A stretch of DNA of 5,703 nucleotides from Betaproteobacteria bacterium. Its GTDB lineage: Bacteria > Pseudomonadota > Gammaproteobacteria > Burkholderiales > Thiobacillaceae. Below, in pieces: positions 5,019 through 5,703 of the stretch. The position numbers and the translations under genes were made by a program. The DNA lies in assembly GCA_020049245.1 (NCBI GenBank), contig JAIFLB010000165.1:1-5703 (forward strand). Direction: 5' to 3'. How positions within the stretch are numbered: position 1 is the first letter of the stretch; each line of letters starts with the position of its first letter. The notes beneath the pieces are model-generated. The model was not told the origin of the DNA. It saw only the letters and a list, made by a program, of their open reading frames with translations, and searched no databases.

Positions 5019-5703
5019 ATGACCATTAAAAACGCCTTCTATGCGCAATCTGGCGGTGTCACCGCCGTCATCAATGCTTCCGCCTGTGGTGTCATCGAAA
5101 CCGCCCGCAAGCACGCCGACAAGATCGGCACCGTCTTCGCCGGCCGCAACGGCATCATCGGTGCGCTGACCGAAGATCTGATCGACACCAGCAAGGAATC
5201 TGACGCCGACATCGCCGCGCTGCGTTCCACCCCGTCCGGCGCCTTTGGTTCCTGCCGCTTCAAGATGAAGAGCCTGGAAGCCAACAAGCGCGAATACGAA
5301 CGCCTGATCGATATCTTCAAGGCGCACAACATCGGCTATTTCTTCTACAACGGCGGCGGCGATTCGGCCGACACCTGCTTCAAGGTTTCCCAGCTTTCCG
5401 AAGCCATGGGCTACCCGATCCAGGCTATCCACGTTCCCAAGACCGTTGATAACGATCTGCCGATCACCGATTGCTGCCCCGGCTTCGGTTCAGTCGCCAA
5501 GTACATTGCTGTTTCCACGCTGGAAGCTTCTTTCGACGTCAAGTCGATGTGCAAAACCTCGACCAAGATTTTCGTGGTTGAAGTGATGGGCCGTCACGCC
5601 GGCTGGATTGCTGCTGCCGGTGGTCTGGTTGCCGATCAGGGCATTCCGGTCGTCATCCTGTTCCCGGAAATCGAGTTCGATCAGGCCAAGTTCCTGGCCA
5701 ACG
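5019..5703 (+). CDS. pfp: Pyrophosphate-dependent 6-phosphofructokinase, N-terminal part
   Basis: The first 228 codons of a phosphofructokinase-family enzyme, cut by the window edge. It reversibly phosphorylates fructose 6-phosphate to fructose 1,6-bisphosphate in the cytoplasm. Seen here: AQSGGVTAVINAS (9-21), the phosphate-donor loop; FAGRNGIIG (40-48); STPSGAFGSCRF (70-81); NGGGDSADT (111-119); PKTVDND (140-146) with catalytic base Asp144; and MGRHAGW (190-196) with substrate-binding Arg192. Two positions point to pyrophosphate rather than ATP as donor, from known family rules: Lys141, where ATP enzymes have Gly in PGTIDND, and Asp115, where ATP enzymes have Gly in GGDGS. The preceding residue is Gly114 instead of the usual Asp or Asn. 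The ATG at 5019 has GGAG five bases upstream. It is 46 bases after the unknown gene and likely shares the adk transcript, with a hairpin between them. Confidence 0.92.
   Translation, partial: MTIKNAFYAQSGGVTAVINASACGVIETARKHADKIGTVFAGRNGIIGALTEDLIDTSKESDADIAALRSTPSGAFGSCRFKMKSLEANKREYERLIDIFKAHNIGYFFYNGGGDSADTCFKVSQLSEAMGYPIQAIHVPKTVDNDLPITDCCPGFGSVAKYIAVSTLEASFDVKSMCKTSTKIFVVEVMGRHAGWIAAAGGLVADQGIPVVILFPEIEFDQAKFLAN

Overview
The window looks like a chromosomal segment of a Gram-negative proteobacterium, most likely a betaproteobacterium and plausibly a Rhodocyclales-type facultative anaerobe. This is inferred from moderately high GC, betaproteobacterial-looking protein sequences, an adk–pfp (PPi-dependent phosphofructokinase) neighbourhood and an FNR/Anr-type site at a molybdenum-cofactor gene. 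No mobile element, CRISPR array, rRNA or tRNA is visible.

Layout. (1) 1-174, + strand: the last 57 codons of gpsA (glycerol-3-phosphate dehydrogenase). (2) 227-2549, - strand: a probable operon read right to left as mobB, a TctE/QseC-like sensor histidine kinase, and a small unknown protein with two CxxC motifs. It converges on gpsA. No response regulator lies next to the kinase. (3) 2550-2697: the divergent control region between mobB and moaA. It holds a perfect FNR/Anr-type box, a perfect 8-7-8 dyad, a likely moaA -10 and the moaA ribosome binding site. (4) 2698-3672, + strand: moaA. (5) 3673-3953: a 281-base non-coding stretch rich in short repeats, the presumed leader/promoter region of adk. 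(6) 3954-5703, + strand: adk, an unknown 116-residue protein two bases downstream, and pfp, which runs off the right edge.

Function. moaA catalyses the first step of molybdenum-cofactor synthesis and mobB assists the late step that makes the guanine-dinucleotide form. The FNR-type box between them suggests induction when oxygen is low, when molybdoenzymes such as nitrate reductase are needed. The adk–unknown–pfp cluster joins AMP recycling to use of pyrophosphate in glycolysis/gluconeogenesis; both AMP and PPi come from acyl-CoA synthetase-type reactions.

These are mostly well-known housekeeping families. The less explained parts are the kinase without a partner, the two unknown small proteins, the second dyad in the moaA promoter, the repeats upstream of adk and the hairpin before pfp. 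I see no strong evidence for a completely new system.
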